Source: Hybos culiciformis
Taxonomy: Eukaryota; Arthropoda; Insecta; Diptera; Hybotidae
NCBI GenBank assembly: GCA_964007475.1
Contig: OZ023273.1
Location: 75,358,024 to 75,422,023 of the forward strand
Length of the DNA: 64,000 nt
Reading direction: 5' to 3'
The notes under the pieces are model-generated. The model made no database searches, was not told where the DNA came from, and saw only the letters and a list, made by a program, of their open reading frames with translations. A program made the position numbers and the translations under genes. Below are positions 44,302-56,432 of this stretch, piece by piece (the first letter of the stretch is position 1; every line of letters starts with the position of its first letter).

Positions 44302-44516
44302 TGTTAAGACAAAACGAACACGATTTAAATAAAATACGTCTTGTCTCGTTTAAGTATAACTTTATTCTAATTCTAATTGACATTATCACTTAGGCTTATA
44401 TCACTCAATTCATGTCTTACTCTATATATCCTAACATATCTAATGTGTGCTGAATTATCTTTCAGCTAACTTAATATCCTATCATGTATTTATATAATGC
44501 ATGCTTAGGCATAACA
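44302..44516 (-). repeat. Element B 5' LTR
   Basis: It pairs with 15325-15539 (about four differences), followed on the right by TSD ATGG. On minus the sequence after it begins TGCCGACCCTTACA; this is where the primer site should be, but I cannot assign a tRNA. Confidence 0.9.
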
Positions 44517-44520
44517 ATGG

Positions 44521-44800
44521 TCCGATAAATTTTTTCCGTACAGGATTATGTCATCGAGATAAACATGCATCGCAATCCTTGCAATCCAACTAGAACAACA
44601 TTCATAAGTTTTTGAAAAGTAGGGAGTGCATTACGCAACCCAAAAGGCATGCGATTAAACTCGAAATGACCTTGACTAGTGCTAAAAGCTGTTTTAGGTT
44701 TGTCTAATTCGTTTACCTCAATTTGATGGAACCCACTGGCCAGATCAAGGGTGCTGAAATATTTTGAATCCCCTAATAAGAATGTCTTCGATGTTAAGCT
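44521..44800 (-). pseudogene. Element A RT palm
   Basis: The minus reading gives [17 protein letters not shown] (first catalytic Asp) and [20 protein letters not shown]. After a 1-nt frame change near 44580, [16 protein letters not shown] carries the YLDD motif. It is cut by element B exactly after DH; the next codons are on the other side of element B at 15320. On the upstream side it is cut by Harb-2, with some RT residues lost. Confidence 0.87.
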
Positions 44801-45264
44801 GTATATACACTTCGTTGTGAACGTGAACATGAAAAAAATAAAATTGCAAAAAAACAGCATGAAATGATTAAAAAATAAATAAAAATAAAAACTTGGATAA
44901 TAAAAAATAATTTTAAATTTAAGTGTTAAAAAGAACAAAATAATTATTTTTTTGCGTTTTTTTTAAAGTCCCCGATGATTGAATCGACTTCATCGTGAAA
45001 TGAAATTCACCACAGTGAACAGGAAGTGTAAACGCACAATGTGAACGTGAACATGAAAAATGGTGAATGTTCACAATGGCTGTTCACGTTCGATAACATT
45101 TATAATCTGAAAACATTTTCACCGTGAACAAAAATCAATTTTTTTTTTTTAAATCAAAAATTTTGTATAAAATCAAATAAGCAAAGTAAAAAATTTCGCA
45201 TTTGATCAAATAAAAATAAAAAAAAATTTATTTTAAAATATCCGAAGAATTATTCGATAAAATT

Positions 45265-46080
45265 ATGGAATACACAATTACCAGTTTGGATTCCGAAGAA
45301 GATGATGAAGATGAAGGTAAAAAAAACACCATAAACAAACAATCATCAAAAGCATCATTAAAATCGATTGCAATGGAATCAAAAAAAATCCAAGTTGCCA
45401 AGCATATAAAAAATGTTCCATGTTTATGGAACAAAGCAGATGCAAGTTATAGAAATCAAAGAAAACGTGATGCTGCATGGGGAAACATTTCTGAAGAAAT
45501 GTCTATTATAGGTAGTTTTTATAATTTTTAAGTTTTAATGAATTTACATGGCAAATTTTTTTTGCAGTGAAAGACGCCAAGGATTTATGGAAAAAGGCAA
45601 AGGACAGTAATCGATATTTGACAAAAAAACAAAATAAGACCAAAAGTGGTGATGAAGCACCAGACGATGATACGGGAAATTCGGAAATAATTGGAGAAAT
45701 GTGTTTTCTTGACGAAAAATCATCAACAAATTTGCGTTCATCTATTTCATTGGGATGTGGAAATGCGATTTCACGACCAGGTACTGCAAATTCAATGACT
45801 TCACATGAGAGTAATATCTTAACACCATCATCGAACTATTCATTTGAAGTTAAACGAAAAAAAACAACAACGACACTACTCAAATTGTTAATGCTGCTCA
45901 AATGGTTAGCGAATCGATTTCTTCGTTCATAACAAAAAAAATTCTCAACCGAATGAATTGAAAAATAACGGTTCCTGGTCATTATTGGAAAAGTTATTCG
46001 AGAAACTAGATCCAGAAAAAGTAGATGATTTAATTTTCAGTTTTCATTCACAAACTTACAATGCTGTTGAAAAGAATTTT
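45265..46080 (+). pseudogene. Harb-2 accessory MADF/Myb-like DNA-binding protein
   Basis: Exon 1 (45265 to about 45511) contains an acidic start (DSEEDDEDEGKK) and HIKNVPCLWNKADASYRN and KRDAAWGNISEEM, the MADF pattern of a leading Trp pair and a basic loop. A GT-AG intron (about 45512-45567) leads to KDAKDLWKKAKDSNRYLTKKQ and a Ser-rich linker. A frame change near 45880 separates this from the C-terminal LEKLFEKLDPEKVDDLIFSFH. The usual role is DNA binding in partnership with Harbinger transposase; here inferred. Confidence 0.7.
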
Positions 46081-46979
46081 TTCACCGTTGATTGTTGTTT
46101 CTTCAGGTAGTGTTAATGTGTTGTTGTATATTTTTTTACCAATTTTATCATTCGCAAAAATACCACTATCTCCTTCGCTACCATATGCACCCACATTGAC
46201 ATAAATGAATTTGTATGATGCATCACTTATAGCCAGTAGAACAATTGAATAGAATTTCTGAATAAATGAATTAAAATAAAATGATATTAATGAATGAATA
46301 CAAATTTATTATTTTCCTAAATACCTTATAGTTGTAGAACATGCAACCAGAATTAGATGGACGAGTGATTGGAACATGTTTGCCATCTATGGCTCCTAAG
46401 CAATTGGGAAAATTCCATTTATAATTGAAATCATTAGCAGCAGACAGCCAGTTTTTATTGTTTAGCTCCATAAATTGATCTTGAAATTCATATATCAAAA
46501 CATCGCAAACTTGGTCAATGATGTTCTTCAAAGATGACTTGCTCATTCGATAAACTGAAGCAATATGTTTGCTTATAGTACCAGATGACAAGAATTCTAA
46601 CACAATTGCTAATCTCATTTTTTCTGGAATTCTATCATTTGGGCGAGTATTTTTCTTGTAAACCAATTTTTTGTTAACTTTTTTATAAATCATTTCAAAT
46701 GTTGCAAGATCCATATGAAAATTTTCATAAAAAAATCTTCTACTATCTGATAAATGCTGAAACTATGAGTTAATTAATGTGAATACATTAGAAAGAAAGA
46801 AAGACATGTATTATTTATTTACTTACAGCTGTATCAAAGCGACCTAGTCTATTGCGTTCCATTAAATATGGATGTACCCAATATTTTTTTTCTCTTTTAC
46901 GCTTTTTAACACTGTTCAATAACAACCGTAAAATAAAAAAAGAGCTGCCCAACATAATAACTTGAGTATCTTCGTCCAT
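46080..46979 (-). pseudogene. Harb-2 transposase, lacking the third catalytic region
   Basis: Exons from consensus junctions are 46827-46979 (MDEDTQVIMLGSSFF, YWVHPYLMERNRLGRFDTA), 46325-46756 (FHMDLATFEMIYKKV, FLSSGTISKHIASVY, NCLGAIDGKHVPITRP with the first Asp) and about 46080-46257 (FYSIVLLAISDASYKFIYV, GSEGDSGIFAN with the second Asp). The reading stops after LPEETTING. The sequence containing the catalytic Glu is deleted, and the tail of the MADF-like gene follows immediately. It cannot be active. Confidence 0.8.
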
Positions 46980-47233
46980 TGTATAAACAAAAATGTGTTA
47001 TATAAATTATAATATTTTTATATGCTTCCTAACTATTAATGCAAATTTTTGACAAATGTCACATTTTAAAAAATATTCAGTAATATTTTCATTTTCATGT
47101 TCACGTTCCTGTTCACTACAACTGTAAATACGACTGCGAACGTGAATTTCAATTTCAACACACAAAAAATTCACACAGTTATTCACCGCGGAAAAATTAA
47201 CAATTTCACGTTCACGTTTACGACGAAGTGTAT

Positions 47234-48340
47234 CTACAACTAATAAGGGTGCATTGCATGGACTCAAACTTGGCCGCACAATATCGTCTTGAAGCATTTC
47301 GTTTACTTGAGTATTAATTACTTCTTTATGAATTTCGGCTAAACGATATGGTCTTCTATTAATAGGTGCTTTTGTCGGGTCGGTGTTTATATCATGAGTA
47401 ATTGCTGAAGTAGAAGATAATTTATCTCCTTTTAAATAAAATAAATGATTATATTTACTACAAATATTTAAAATTGCATTCTTTTCTTCGCTATTCAAAT
47501 GATCTAATTTTAAATTGTTTGTAAGGGCTTCAAGTCTTTTTTCAATTACATTATCAGTACATTGATTGTTGTTAATTTTATAAATGTTGTAGTTTTCAGG
47601 AGATAAAAATTTTACTTCAAAATCACTCCCTATTTCTACAGGTGTAACATGAGGATTTAAAACACTTAAAAAATATACCCGTTTTGTGGATATACTAAAG
47701 TATTTGAAATTATTAAGCCTTTATAAGAATTTACAGAATTTTCTTCTAAAACCAAAGCCTCGTGATCTAAGGCTAAAGGGCCATATTTAATAATTTTTTC
47801 AGTCCTAGGAGGTATGATAATATTCTGATTTTTTATTTCAAATGGAAATAACTGAATATATTTTTTTAAGTCAAATTGAATAAAATTCTTTCCGTAATCT
47901 ATGATGGCATTGGTTTTGGTTAAGAAATTTTCAACAATAATACCATCTTGATCGATAGGGAAATCAGAATCCACAATATGAAATTCAATAGGGTAATAAA
48001 AATTTTTACGATTCACTATATTATTTATTTTTAAAACCGTTTTTCCCAACGTTCTTATATTTTCTACCCCTATACCATTTAATGTTATAGTTTTAAGATC
48101 AACAGGAGTATCATCTGCAAGAGCATTTACTTTTATTATATTTGCTCCAGAATCCACTAAGAATTTAGTATTGAGATTTTCAGTTCCTGATATATGTAAT
48201 GATAGTACACTTGAAAAATTTTTATTGATAATTTGATTTATGACAACTTTTTTTTTATCAAAAATTGTGTGAATAGAATGCATATTTTTGTTATTCGAGA
48301 TTTTATTATTATTTTGTTGAATTGATAGTTTCATAATCAA
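47234..48340 (-). pseudogene. Element A protease and RT N-terminus
   Basis: The protease piece (47666-48340) has FLVDSGANIIKVNA (Asp-Ser-Gly active site), TLNGIGVENIRTLG and DGIIVENFL. A frame gap leads to the RT N-terminus (from 47498): NSEEKNAILNICSKY, FYLKGDKLS, INRRPYRLAEIHKEVI, DDIVRPSLSPCNAPLLVV. Harb-2 is inserted immediately after this last block. Its stop and frame change near 47520-47665 make it non-functional. Confidence 0.83.
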
Positions 48341-48435
48341 ATTAATAAACCAAAAGGTTATTAAACTAAAATAGTGTTTGAAAAAAAATTTAAATTTTTT
48401 TAAGGAATATGAGCTTAGAAACTTTTGATAAAATT

Positions 48436-49042
48436 CTAATTTTTTTTGTTACTTTTGCTGGTTTTTATCATGACGTGAATTTTTTGTTTTCTATTAATTT
48501 TATCATTTTGGCTTGAGTTACTTTTCGAAATAATATAAATTTGTTGTGAGTTTGAAATAGAGTTAAGTTTCGTGTTAGAGTTAAATTTCGATTTTAATTC
48601 TATTGGTTTTGTTGTACCTTCGCATCGTTTTTCAAATCCCTTGCCTGTGGTCATATGCGACTCACCCCAGGCTCTATCAAGTTTTTTGATTTTTCTTTAC
48701 TGTCAACTTGATCGTTATTTTTTGTCGTTTTCTACATTCTTGTATAGTATGCCCTTCTTTTTTGCAATATTTACAAGTTTTTGTTTGATTTTGAACTACA
48801 GCAACTTGAGAATTTGGATTGAACTTTGGTAAGCTACCATTATTAGGACTAACATTTGTATTATTTTGAGCTGTATTATTATTATTATTATTAGAGTAAC
48901 GTTTACGACAGTTTTTAGTATTATGTGTATTGGTTTTACAAATTGAACAAAATAATTTACGTGAAGGTAGGGTATCTCTACGAAGATTGTTCAACTTTTC
49001 TTCTTGTAGTGCTAGATCTATCACTGACGACAGTGAATCCAA
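48436..49042 (-). pseudogene. Element A nucleocapsid
   Basis: Two CCHC zinc knuckles are visible: CSICKTNTHNTKNC and CKYCKKEGHTIQEC, separated by an Asn-rich spacer and followed by a Lys-rich tail. This differs from the knuckle-less Asn/Arg-rich tail of element B gag, so A and B belong to different gypsy lineages. Confidence 0.82.
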
Positions 49043-49065
49043 TCTAGCTGCTCGAAGAATTTATC

Positions 49066-50180
49066 TTAATGGATCTCGAATCCATTTACAAAATAACTTA
49101 AAACAGTAGATTCGTTTAGTTTCCGAATTTCTACAGAATTTGTTGATAATGTAGTTGTACTAGACATATTCAATTCATCGAATAAAACTTCTGTCCTGCT
49201 AGCATGTTGACTAACAGTTTCATTTGACGCTTGATTAAGAGAAAAAATATCTGCCATTATTAATTGCACTGCGCGTAATTTAGAAAAATTTAAATTTATA
49301 GACTTTTTTAATTCATCCCAGGTAGTATACTCGTGGTACCGTAAGACTAAATTATAGGCTCTACCAACTAATTTTGATGAAATTACCGCTAAAAAGTCGG
49401 TTTGTTCTTCATTTGTTTTTGCTTTTTTATATTGGATTTCTGAGAGCTGTAAAAATCTATGTAATTCAATAGAATTTCCATTAAATTCAGGAATCATTCT
49501 CATTGCTTGGGACATATCAAACGACGCCATTTTTATTCTATTCTGTTGTAAATGAAGATTAGAAAAATTATTTTGAGGAGGATCTTTTGGATTCTCAGGG
49601 TCGTCTTTAGATTGGTTATATGGCTTTTAAGTTGGACCAGGAAGATAATTTTGAATAGAATTATCAACTTGACTTAAATTGTCAACGTTCGAATTATCGT
49701 TAGTAGTACTTTTAGAAGAATCTTTTGGAACTTCGGAATTGTTTTCTGAAAGGTTAACTGTTTTTTTACTTGAACTAGAAGCAGAATCTTGAAAAAAATT
49801 GTCAATTTTAATTAAATCTTCAAAGAAGTTTTCAGAGTCAATTACAGTTTTTTTATTCGGATGTATAGATAAATTATCAAATTCAATTTGATTTAATAAA
49901 TTATTTTGAAGAGGATTTTTCGAAATTTCAGAATTGACTTCTGAATCAGAACTCTCGTCTCCTGAATCAGAATTGGTTTCTAAATCTGTTTTATTGGATA
50001 CGCTAGGAGGTGGTGAATGGGCTAAAAGAGTAGTTTTTTTGAATGGATCTTGAACCTATTGGAACTCAATTTCGTTTGAGTTATCGTTTTCTGTCTCTGT
50101 TGTATTATTTTCCTTTTTTATTTTTTCTGATTTATTTCGTTTTCTCCCAGAACGTAGGGTAAGTCTTGAATCAAAACCTG
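49066..50180 (-). pseudogene. Element A gag N-terminal and capsid region
   Basis: The capsid-like ORF (49066-49530) contains MIPEFNGNSIELHRFLQLSEI, LAVISSKLVGRAYNLVLRY, TTWDELKKSINLNF and FSLNQASNETVSQHASRTEVL, a gypsy-type capsid. Upstream (49540-50180) is an acidic Ser/Asn/Asp-rich segment broken by stops near 49630 and 50060. Confidence 0.8.
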
Positions 50181-50309
50181 ACATGTATTTTCATGAGATA
50201 ATATCTGATAAAATTTTTTTTCAACGCTATTAAGTTTTTTATTTTCTCTAGCCTTTTTTTTTTTTTTTTTTATTTTTAAAAATAAAATGTGTAAATAATA
50301 ATTCGACAA

Positions 50310-51034
50310 TAAAATATTTTTGAGGTAGGTTCAATATTTTAAATCTCTAATTTCTTCTTTTTTGTAAAAAAAAATTTTGTACAATTAAAAAAAAGTTTTT
50401 TTTTTTTATGATAAAAAAAAATTTATATAATTTTTTTTTTGTTGTCAATTATGCAATAAAATTTGAATTTCGAGTCAAGAATAGAAATTATGACTCTTTT
50501 TTTTTGTGGTTTAATAGTATAAATGATATTCGTATGAAATTGTATATTTTACAAAAATTTATCTTTTCTTTTTGCAAAATTTTTTTTTATTAAATTTTTT
50601 TTTGTTTTTTACAGAATATCAAATATTAAAATATATATATTTTTTGTGTTTGCAGTAAAAATAGGCTTAAAAAACAATTTTTTTTTTTTAACCTTTGTCG
50701 ATTAATTATAAAAATAATTAATTTTTGTGAAATAATTAAGATTTTTTTTATATAATTTGTTGTCACCTTTTTTTTTTTTATTTACTTTAAAAATTTTGCT
50801 TTAAAACCTTGAAAATGATGATAAATTCATTTTATGCTGCTTGCTGGGTTGATCTGGACACTCCGAAATGTTGGCTAATGCTGAACCAGAAACAATTCCA
50901 ATGAGGGCTTCTCGATCACTTGCTATGGCTATTTGATTGATGATGAACCAACACAATTCCAAGGAGGGTTTCTCGTCACTTCTATGGCTATTTGGCTGAT
51001 GCTGAACCAAATAAATCCCACCGTTGCCACCAAT
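50310..51034 (-). other. Element A leader and candidate primer site
   Basis: The leader is T-rich on plus. At 50840-51010 it carries two to three degenerate copies of a unit of 65-90 bp containing ATGGCTATTTG and GCTGAACCA. A candidate primer site on minus, TGGTGGCAACGGTGGG (51017-51032), lies 2 nt from the LTR; the tRNA is not identified. Confidence 0.6.
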
Positions 51035-51474
51035 TGTTATGAATAAAATTCTTTTATTTTATTCTCAATGAAATACTGACTTTTCTTTATTAATTTATTT
51101 TATTAATTTATAAGAAAATATTTTATTTAACAATTATTTTTGTCTTACTTTAATTTAATTTTCAATTTATTGAACCAAATCTGAAAAGTGACTGCCGTTT
51201 TTTTTTAATAACTACTTAATTTAAAAACTTTGTGAAATTATTGACACGTCTTTTCGAAAATTAAGTTTGATTCATTATCGTATCAAAACGTTTTTAACGA
51301 ATTGGCATAAACGTGTCTTTCGTTAATGAAAAAATATCAACGGATGCAATTTGATATTATATTATAAGTTTTGCAGTATTGATTTTGAAATAATAATGCA
51401 ATAAAAGCATTTATAATATGAAAATGATTTGAGTTATGAGGAAAAGTTTAGAATGAGTTTTGGGTACCATAACA
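51035..51474 (-). repeat. Element A 5' LTR
   Basis: This 440-bp copy begins TGTTATGAATAAAATTC and ends GGGTACCATAACA. It corresponds to 6611-7363 and shows the empty site for the Harbinger MITE. It is followed by TSD AAGT. Confidence 0.88.
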
Positions 51475-51694
51475 AAGTTGTCAACATAGTAAATTACATC
51501 AAGTCAAGACCTTTGAAAACACGCATTTTTAAACAACTTTGTATATCTATGAAAACTCAGTATGAATGTTTGCTTTTACACAGTGAAGTAAGATGGTTAT
51601 CTAGAGGTAAAGTACTAAGTCGAATATTGGAACTTAAAAATGAATTGTTCGCTTTTTTCCAAAACGAAAATAATGATGTTTTTCTAAATATTTA
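51475..51694 (+). pseudogene. ZBED-type hAT transposase remnant, part 3
   Basis: The reading continues with VVNIVNYIKSRPLKTRIF, LLLHSEVRWLSRGKVL and ELKNELFAFFQNE, standard ZBED hAT sequence that directly follows part 2 once element A is removed. It ends at a stop after FLNI (51694). The C-terminal dimerisation domain is absent. Confidence 0.87.
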
Positions 51695-51767
51695 ACTTAT
51701 ATTTTTAAATATTTAAATACAGTAAACACAAATATTCAAGGAAGAAATGAAAATATTTGGTCTGGGG

Positions 51768-51912
51768 TTCTTCCTCGAAAAAAAAACGTCGAAAAAAAAA
51801 CCTCGAAAAAAAAAAACCTCGAAAATAAAAACCTCGAAAAAAAAAACTTCGAAAATAAAAACCTCGAAAAAAAAAACTTCGAAAAAAAAACCTCGAAAAA
51901 AAAAACTTCGCG
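51768..51912. repeat. Short tandem repeat CCTCGAAAA
   Basis: Around ten units of (A)n-CCTCG or (A)n-CTTCG, 12-17 bp each, follow one another. The Lys-rich ORF across it is a product of the repeat. Confidence 0.9.
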
Positions 51913-52820
51913 GTTCTTTCTTAGTCGCTTATCGTTTACTATTGTTGCCGCTTGCTTTAACTTAACTACAAATTTTAATTTTGCTTACAGCTTACCACTA
52001 AACAATGGCCCCTGAATTTGACATTTAAATCTTTTGTTGAAAAACACATTTTCAACAATAACCCACACACACTTGTAAAGAAAAATATCGTTTATCATCA
52101 CAGTCCATTTAAATATTCGAAGCGTCCACAATTCCAAAATCGAAAAATTAATTAAAAGTTTTTAGAAATAAAATTCGTTTAGAAAAACGAAAAAATACCA
52201 AAAAAAGAATTAGCTTTTGATTTAGAAAGATTGCGGAAACATTTTTTGGTCCTATCGAGACGGATAGAATTCGGTCGAAAATAAATTAAGTTTGGACGTG
52301 TACAGTCGCGATTGTCGGTGGATTATTTTTTACAAGAAAAAATAATTAGCATCGGATTGGTCGCGAAAAAATTAATTTCACAAAGGAAAATAATTTTTAA
52401 CGTCGGATACATACAGTTCGGCGTAAAGGAGGTTCGACGTCAGATACATACAATCCGACGTTCGTCAAACCTACAATCCGCCGTGTCGGAACATTTAATT
52501 AGTGCAAACAATTGCAAAAATTTTGAAAATCATTTCAAAAAGAAAAAACAAAAAAAATAGAAACAAAGACTCCGCCAGGTCGGAAAAAATTAGTGAAAAA
52601 TTTTGTGGCAATTTTTTATCAGAATTGTGTTGTTAAAAACAAAAGAAAAACCCAGAAAAATTACAAAAAATTAAAATTACATTTTTTTAGTTAGAATTTA
52701 TTTATTTAAAAAAAAAAAAACAAAATTTTTGACAAAATTTTTTTGAATACAATTTTGATTGAAAAAAGTGAAGTTTATAAAAACTAAGAACTTAGTAAAA
52801 AAAGAGAAAATAGAAAAAAC

Positions 52821-52934
52821 ATGTCGAAAAGATTTTATAAGGAAGAAATATTAAAATTTATAAATTTATACAGGGAGCACGAATGCATCTGGAACATGAA
52901 GTCTAATGCGTCTATAGCTACCACAGTAAAGTAA
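52821..52934 (+). CDS. Short ORF resembling the start of a MADF domain
   Basis: 37 codons: the part KEEILKFINLYREHECIWNM has the spacing of a MADF N-terminal helix (LYR-x-H-x-C-x-W). The frame stops soon after. It could be a first exon or a fragment of a MADF gene. Weak. Confidence 0.35.
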   Translation: MSKRFYKEEILKFINLYREHECIWNMKSNASIATTVK

Positions 52935-53464
52935 TTTTTGGAGGAATGTCCCGGAAACCTATTCACAGCTAATTTTATCTGAAAGTAAAAAATCAAATGC
53001 AAGAAATATAAAAAAAAACAAAAAAAATATTTTTGACAGGAAAGGTACCGTATCATTTTTTCAGATAGGTCAATTAGCTATAAACAACGCATAAGCCAGT
53101 ATGATTTTTGACTCATAAAAATTTTACTCTACATTAAAAAATATCATAATCATGATTTTTTTTTCAGCAAGTGTAACCCGCACGTAAATTTGCTATAAAA
53201 TTTGTTTATGTTTTGTGCTATAAAAGGAAAAGAATTATTAAATTTCTGTCTACTTCTTTCACATGTTTATTGTTGTTGTTTATTTATCGCTTTCTCGTTC
53301 TAGTTTAACTAGAAAAAATTAAAAGATTACAAATTTAGCCATTGTGTAAATCACGCATTAAGCGACGGGAGTTTATATTTTTTATTTAAAAAATAAAAAA
53401 ATATCGAATATTAATAAGAAAATTTTTTTTGGTTTATATTAAAAAAAATAAATGAATATTTAAA

Positions 53465-53850
53465 AGTAAATTAAATTTAACATTCAAATTCAATAGTGAA
53501 TTTAAATAATTTTTAATTAATTCAAAATTTCAAAAAAAAAAAAAAAATGTTTAGCTTTTTTTTGAAGTTTTTTTTGTTTATCATATGTTAGCGACACTTA
53601 GTGTTCAAATTTTTAATAAATTTTTCCACAAGAGCGTCTGATAAGGAACTACGTTCCAAAAATTAAATATTTAACATTCAAATAAATAAAATATAGTGAA
53701 GTTAAATAATTTTAAAAAAATTCAATATTTCAAAATTGAAAAAAAAAAATTTTTTTTTACCTTTTTTTCTATCATATGTTCAGCGACACTAAGTGTTCAA
53801 ATTTTCAATAAATTTTTCCACAAGAGCCTCTGATAAGGAACTACGTTCCA
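53465..53850. repeat. Two-copy tandem repeat of about 190 bp
   Basis: Both copies contain AATTTTTCCACAAGAGC, CTGATAAGGAACTACGTTCC and a short palindromic core (GACACTTAGTGTTC in copy 1, GACACTAAGTGTTC in copy 2, where TTA becomes TAA while pairing is kept). Confidence 0.8.
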
Positions 53851-54089
53851 ATTATAATGTATAGCGCAAAAATTGATTGTGCAAAAAATTAAAAAAAAAA
53901 AATACTTAGCTTTCTTTTGGATTCAGTAACATCAATTTCATAAAAATATTATTTTTTTTTTTTAATTTAAATTTACTTAGGTTTTTAGGACTCAGGATTA
54001 ATTAGTATTACGAATTTCATAGAAAATAAAGGAATTTTTGAAATATTATCGTTTTTTTTTTTTCTTTAATTTACCCATACAGTCCACTT

Positions 54090-55060
54090 CGTGAACTTTT
54101 AGTTTCCCCTACCTCAACATTTGGTCCACTCGAGCCGGATCGATTCTTCAAAAATATCTTCGATAGAAAAGGTCGGTCGGGAAGTTTAATTTATAGTATA
54201 AAATTATACTACCTAAATAGCAATTGCGAAGGCAGAGCAAGAGATATAATCTCAAAATTCTCCCTTGAAGATTCACGTTTTGATCTTGCCTGGGATGCTC
54301 TAACCAAAGAATATGAGAACAAGAGTGTTGGTAAACGCTCAGCTCAAATTATTATTTGCAATTCCTCAGGTAAAATATGAAACTGCTTCAGCTATTAGGA
54401 ATATACAAAACACAATCAACGTTTGTATTAGTGCATTAAGAAGTCTTGAAGTTGATACAAAAAGTTGGGACTCGATTTTGATTTTCTTATCAACTCGCTT
54501 TCTTCAGAAATTCCCAACCTTACCCATGCCCTTTGGGAATCAAAATTAGAAAGTTAAGTTGACCTAGCAACTTATGAGACTATGGACAAATTTTTATCCT
54601 CGAGGTTTAGAACTTTAGAAGCTCTTTATGAGAAAAAACGCTTTTCCAATCCTGAAGAGAAAACTTTTACTAAATCAAATAACACAAAAAATTAAATCTT
54701 ATCATGCAAATTCAAATCAATATAAAATATGTTCCCAATCTCAGCACCCACTTAGAATCTGTCCAGAATTTTTAAAATTAGATCCTAAGAAAAGATATGA
54801 TTTAGTTCAAACCCAAAACTTATGCATTAATTGTTTAGGACCCCATAAAATAAATAGTTGCAAATCTGAAAAAACTTGTCAGATTTGTTGGAAAAAACAC
54901 AACACCCTATTACATTTTCCTAAAAATAACCCCAATAAAAACTCGTCTAAGTCGTCACAAAATGATCTAAATCAAACTGAGAAAACTTTTGTAGAAAATG
55001 AAGAAACGTCACATACAGTTTCACATTTTGCCCGCAATAATCGTAAAATAATATTAGCTA
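54090..55060 (+). pseudogene. BEL/Pao gag remnant
   Basis: The translation, over several frames, shows YYLNSNCEGRARDIIS, FDLAWDALTKEYENKS, NAQLKLLFAIPQVKYETASAI and SALRSLEVDTKSWDSIL. Next come LTHALWESKL, a knuckle region with CPEFLKLDPKKRYDLV and NLCINCLGPHKINSCKSEKTCQIC. This order is typical of BEL/Pao gag. Stops at several positions (54376-54700) show decay. Plus strand. Confidence 0.82.
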
Positions 55061-55560
55061 CAGCTTTAGTCAAAATTAAGGTTAATAATCAGACACACAC
55101 TTTAAGATGCCTGATTGATCCAGGGTCTGAATCATCGTTTATAACCGAATGTACGATACAAACGTTACAAATTCCGACCACATCCTGTTGACCAGTAATT
55201 TCAGGCGTTGGAAATTCATCATCCTCGTCAACGAATAAATTAATCACCATAAATTTATGCTCGTGTTTCAAACCAAAATTTTGTATACCAGTAGAAGCCT
55301 TTGTTTGAAGAAAAGTTTCTGGATATTTACCCTCAAAAGAAATACCTTCCTTGAAATTACCTGATTTAAGTTTTATTCAGTTGGCAGACCCAAGTTATTT
55401 TAAACCCAGTGATATTCATATGCTTCAGTTAATTCGTGCTGATGTTAAAAAATTTGAAAATTTTGTAGAACAAGAAACTATTTTTGGCTATATATTGTCG
55501 GGCGCGTTAAATGATCAGTTAAAAGTTGCACATTCTTAGTAGTTTCTCACTTGAAGTAGT
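55061..55560 (+). pseudogene. BEL/Pao protease and Pol start
   Basis: ALVKIKVNNQTHTLRCLIDPGSESSFIT carries the protease active site (Asp-Pro-Gly in place of the usual DSG). After stops near 55190 and 55300 comes PDLSFIQLADPSYFKPSDIHML and EQETIFGYILSG, the BEL Pol linker. Confidence 0.78.
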
Positions 55561-55659
55561 TTCTCACTTGAAGAAAGTATCAATAGATTTTGGTTACTGG
55601 AAGAAAATTGAAATGTGAAAATCATTTCAAATCCACTCACTTTCGTCGACCGGATGGTC

Positions 55660-55990
55660 GATTCGTGGTCGAATAACCTTTTATCGATTCGTATCCTAGT
55701 AAAAAGTTTTTAGGAAAATCTAAAGACATTGCGTTAAAACGCTTCAATTCAACTGAAAATCACTTAAATCGGCATGAGAGTTATAAATTAATGTATGACG
55801 AAGTCATTAAAGAATTTTTGGCGCTAGGACACATGAAGGCCTGTGAAAATGATGACCGATTTTCTATTTCTGGGTCTAACCAAATATTTTAGGAAAATTT
55901 TTATCTCCCTCATCATGGTGTGTTCAAAGCCCAAAGTTCAAGCACAAAGTTGAGAGTAGTTTTTGACGCGTCATGTAAGACATGGAATGC
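55660..55990 (+). pseudogene. BEL/Pao reverse transcriptase N-terminal fragment
   Basis: Readable blocks are YKLMYDEVIKEFLALGHMKAC, YLPHHGVFKAQSS and TKLRVVFDASCK, the conserved start of BEL RT. It breaks off before the catalytic motifs near 55990. A direct duplication of 18 bp (AGTAGTTTCTCACTTGAA) lies upstream at 55539-55574. Confidence 0.78.
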
Positions 55991-56432
55991 AGGCACGAAG
56001 CGTGAGTTTTTCAATATCGGAAGCACACTAATAGAATTTAATGCTTTGTAGACTTACAAATAATACAGTATTAAATAAGGCAAGATATTGAAATGTTCTG
56101 AAATACATAGGGTCATTTTAATTATTTTGAAGTTAGCATATGTACATTTAATGTTTATTTGAAGCGAATGTTTTTTAATTTAGAAAAAAAAATTTAATTT
56201 GAATTATTTGAATATCTAAAAATTATATCGTTTTATTGTATCTTCAAATCACAAAAAAAATCAAATTAGTATACTTTTCAGCGCAAATAATGAATTTCCT
56301 TTACTCATTATTCTTATTCTTATACATAAATCCCTTTCCTACATTCTAATGTTTTTAAGGCGGTAAATTTAGTGTCTCTGCTATTAAAGCAAATTAAATT
56401 CCTATGCCTTTCATATTATTAAGAATGCATAA

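Larger units (their letters stand above)
44806..47232. mobile_element. Harb-2: deleted PIF/Harbinger transposon
   Basis: The inverted ends read TACACTTCGTTGTGAACGTG and, as complement of the right end, TACACTTCGTCGTAAACGTG; similarity extends about 28 bp, and GTGAACATGAAA-type words recur inward. It holds a plus-strand MADF-like gene and a minus-strand Harbinger transposase. No clean 3-bp duplication is visible, and the RT of element A has lost roughly 30 residues at the site, so insertion or later deletion damaged the target. Confidence 0.75.
51913..54089 (+). other. Probable leader of the BEL/Pao element, no clear gene
   Basis: AT-rich sequence leads into the BEL gag. Dispersed GACGT/CCGACG words occur at 52300-52500 (for example GTCGGATACATACA near 52401 and GTCAGATACATACA near 52439). 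No LTR pair was identified for this element in the window. Confidence 0.45.

Noticed and set aside
51747..51965. Lys-rich 72-codon ORF (KKKTSKIK repeats)
   Set aside because: It is a direct product of the CCTCGAAAA tandem repeat.
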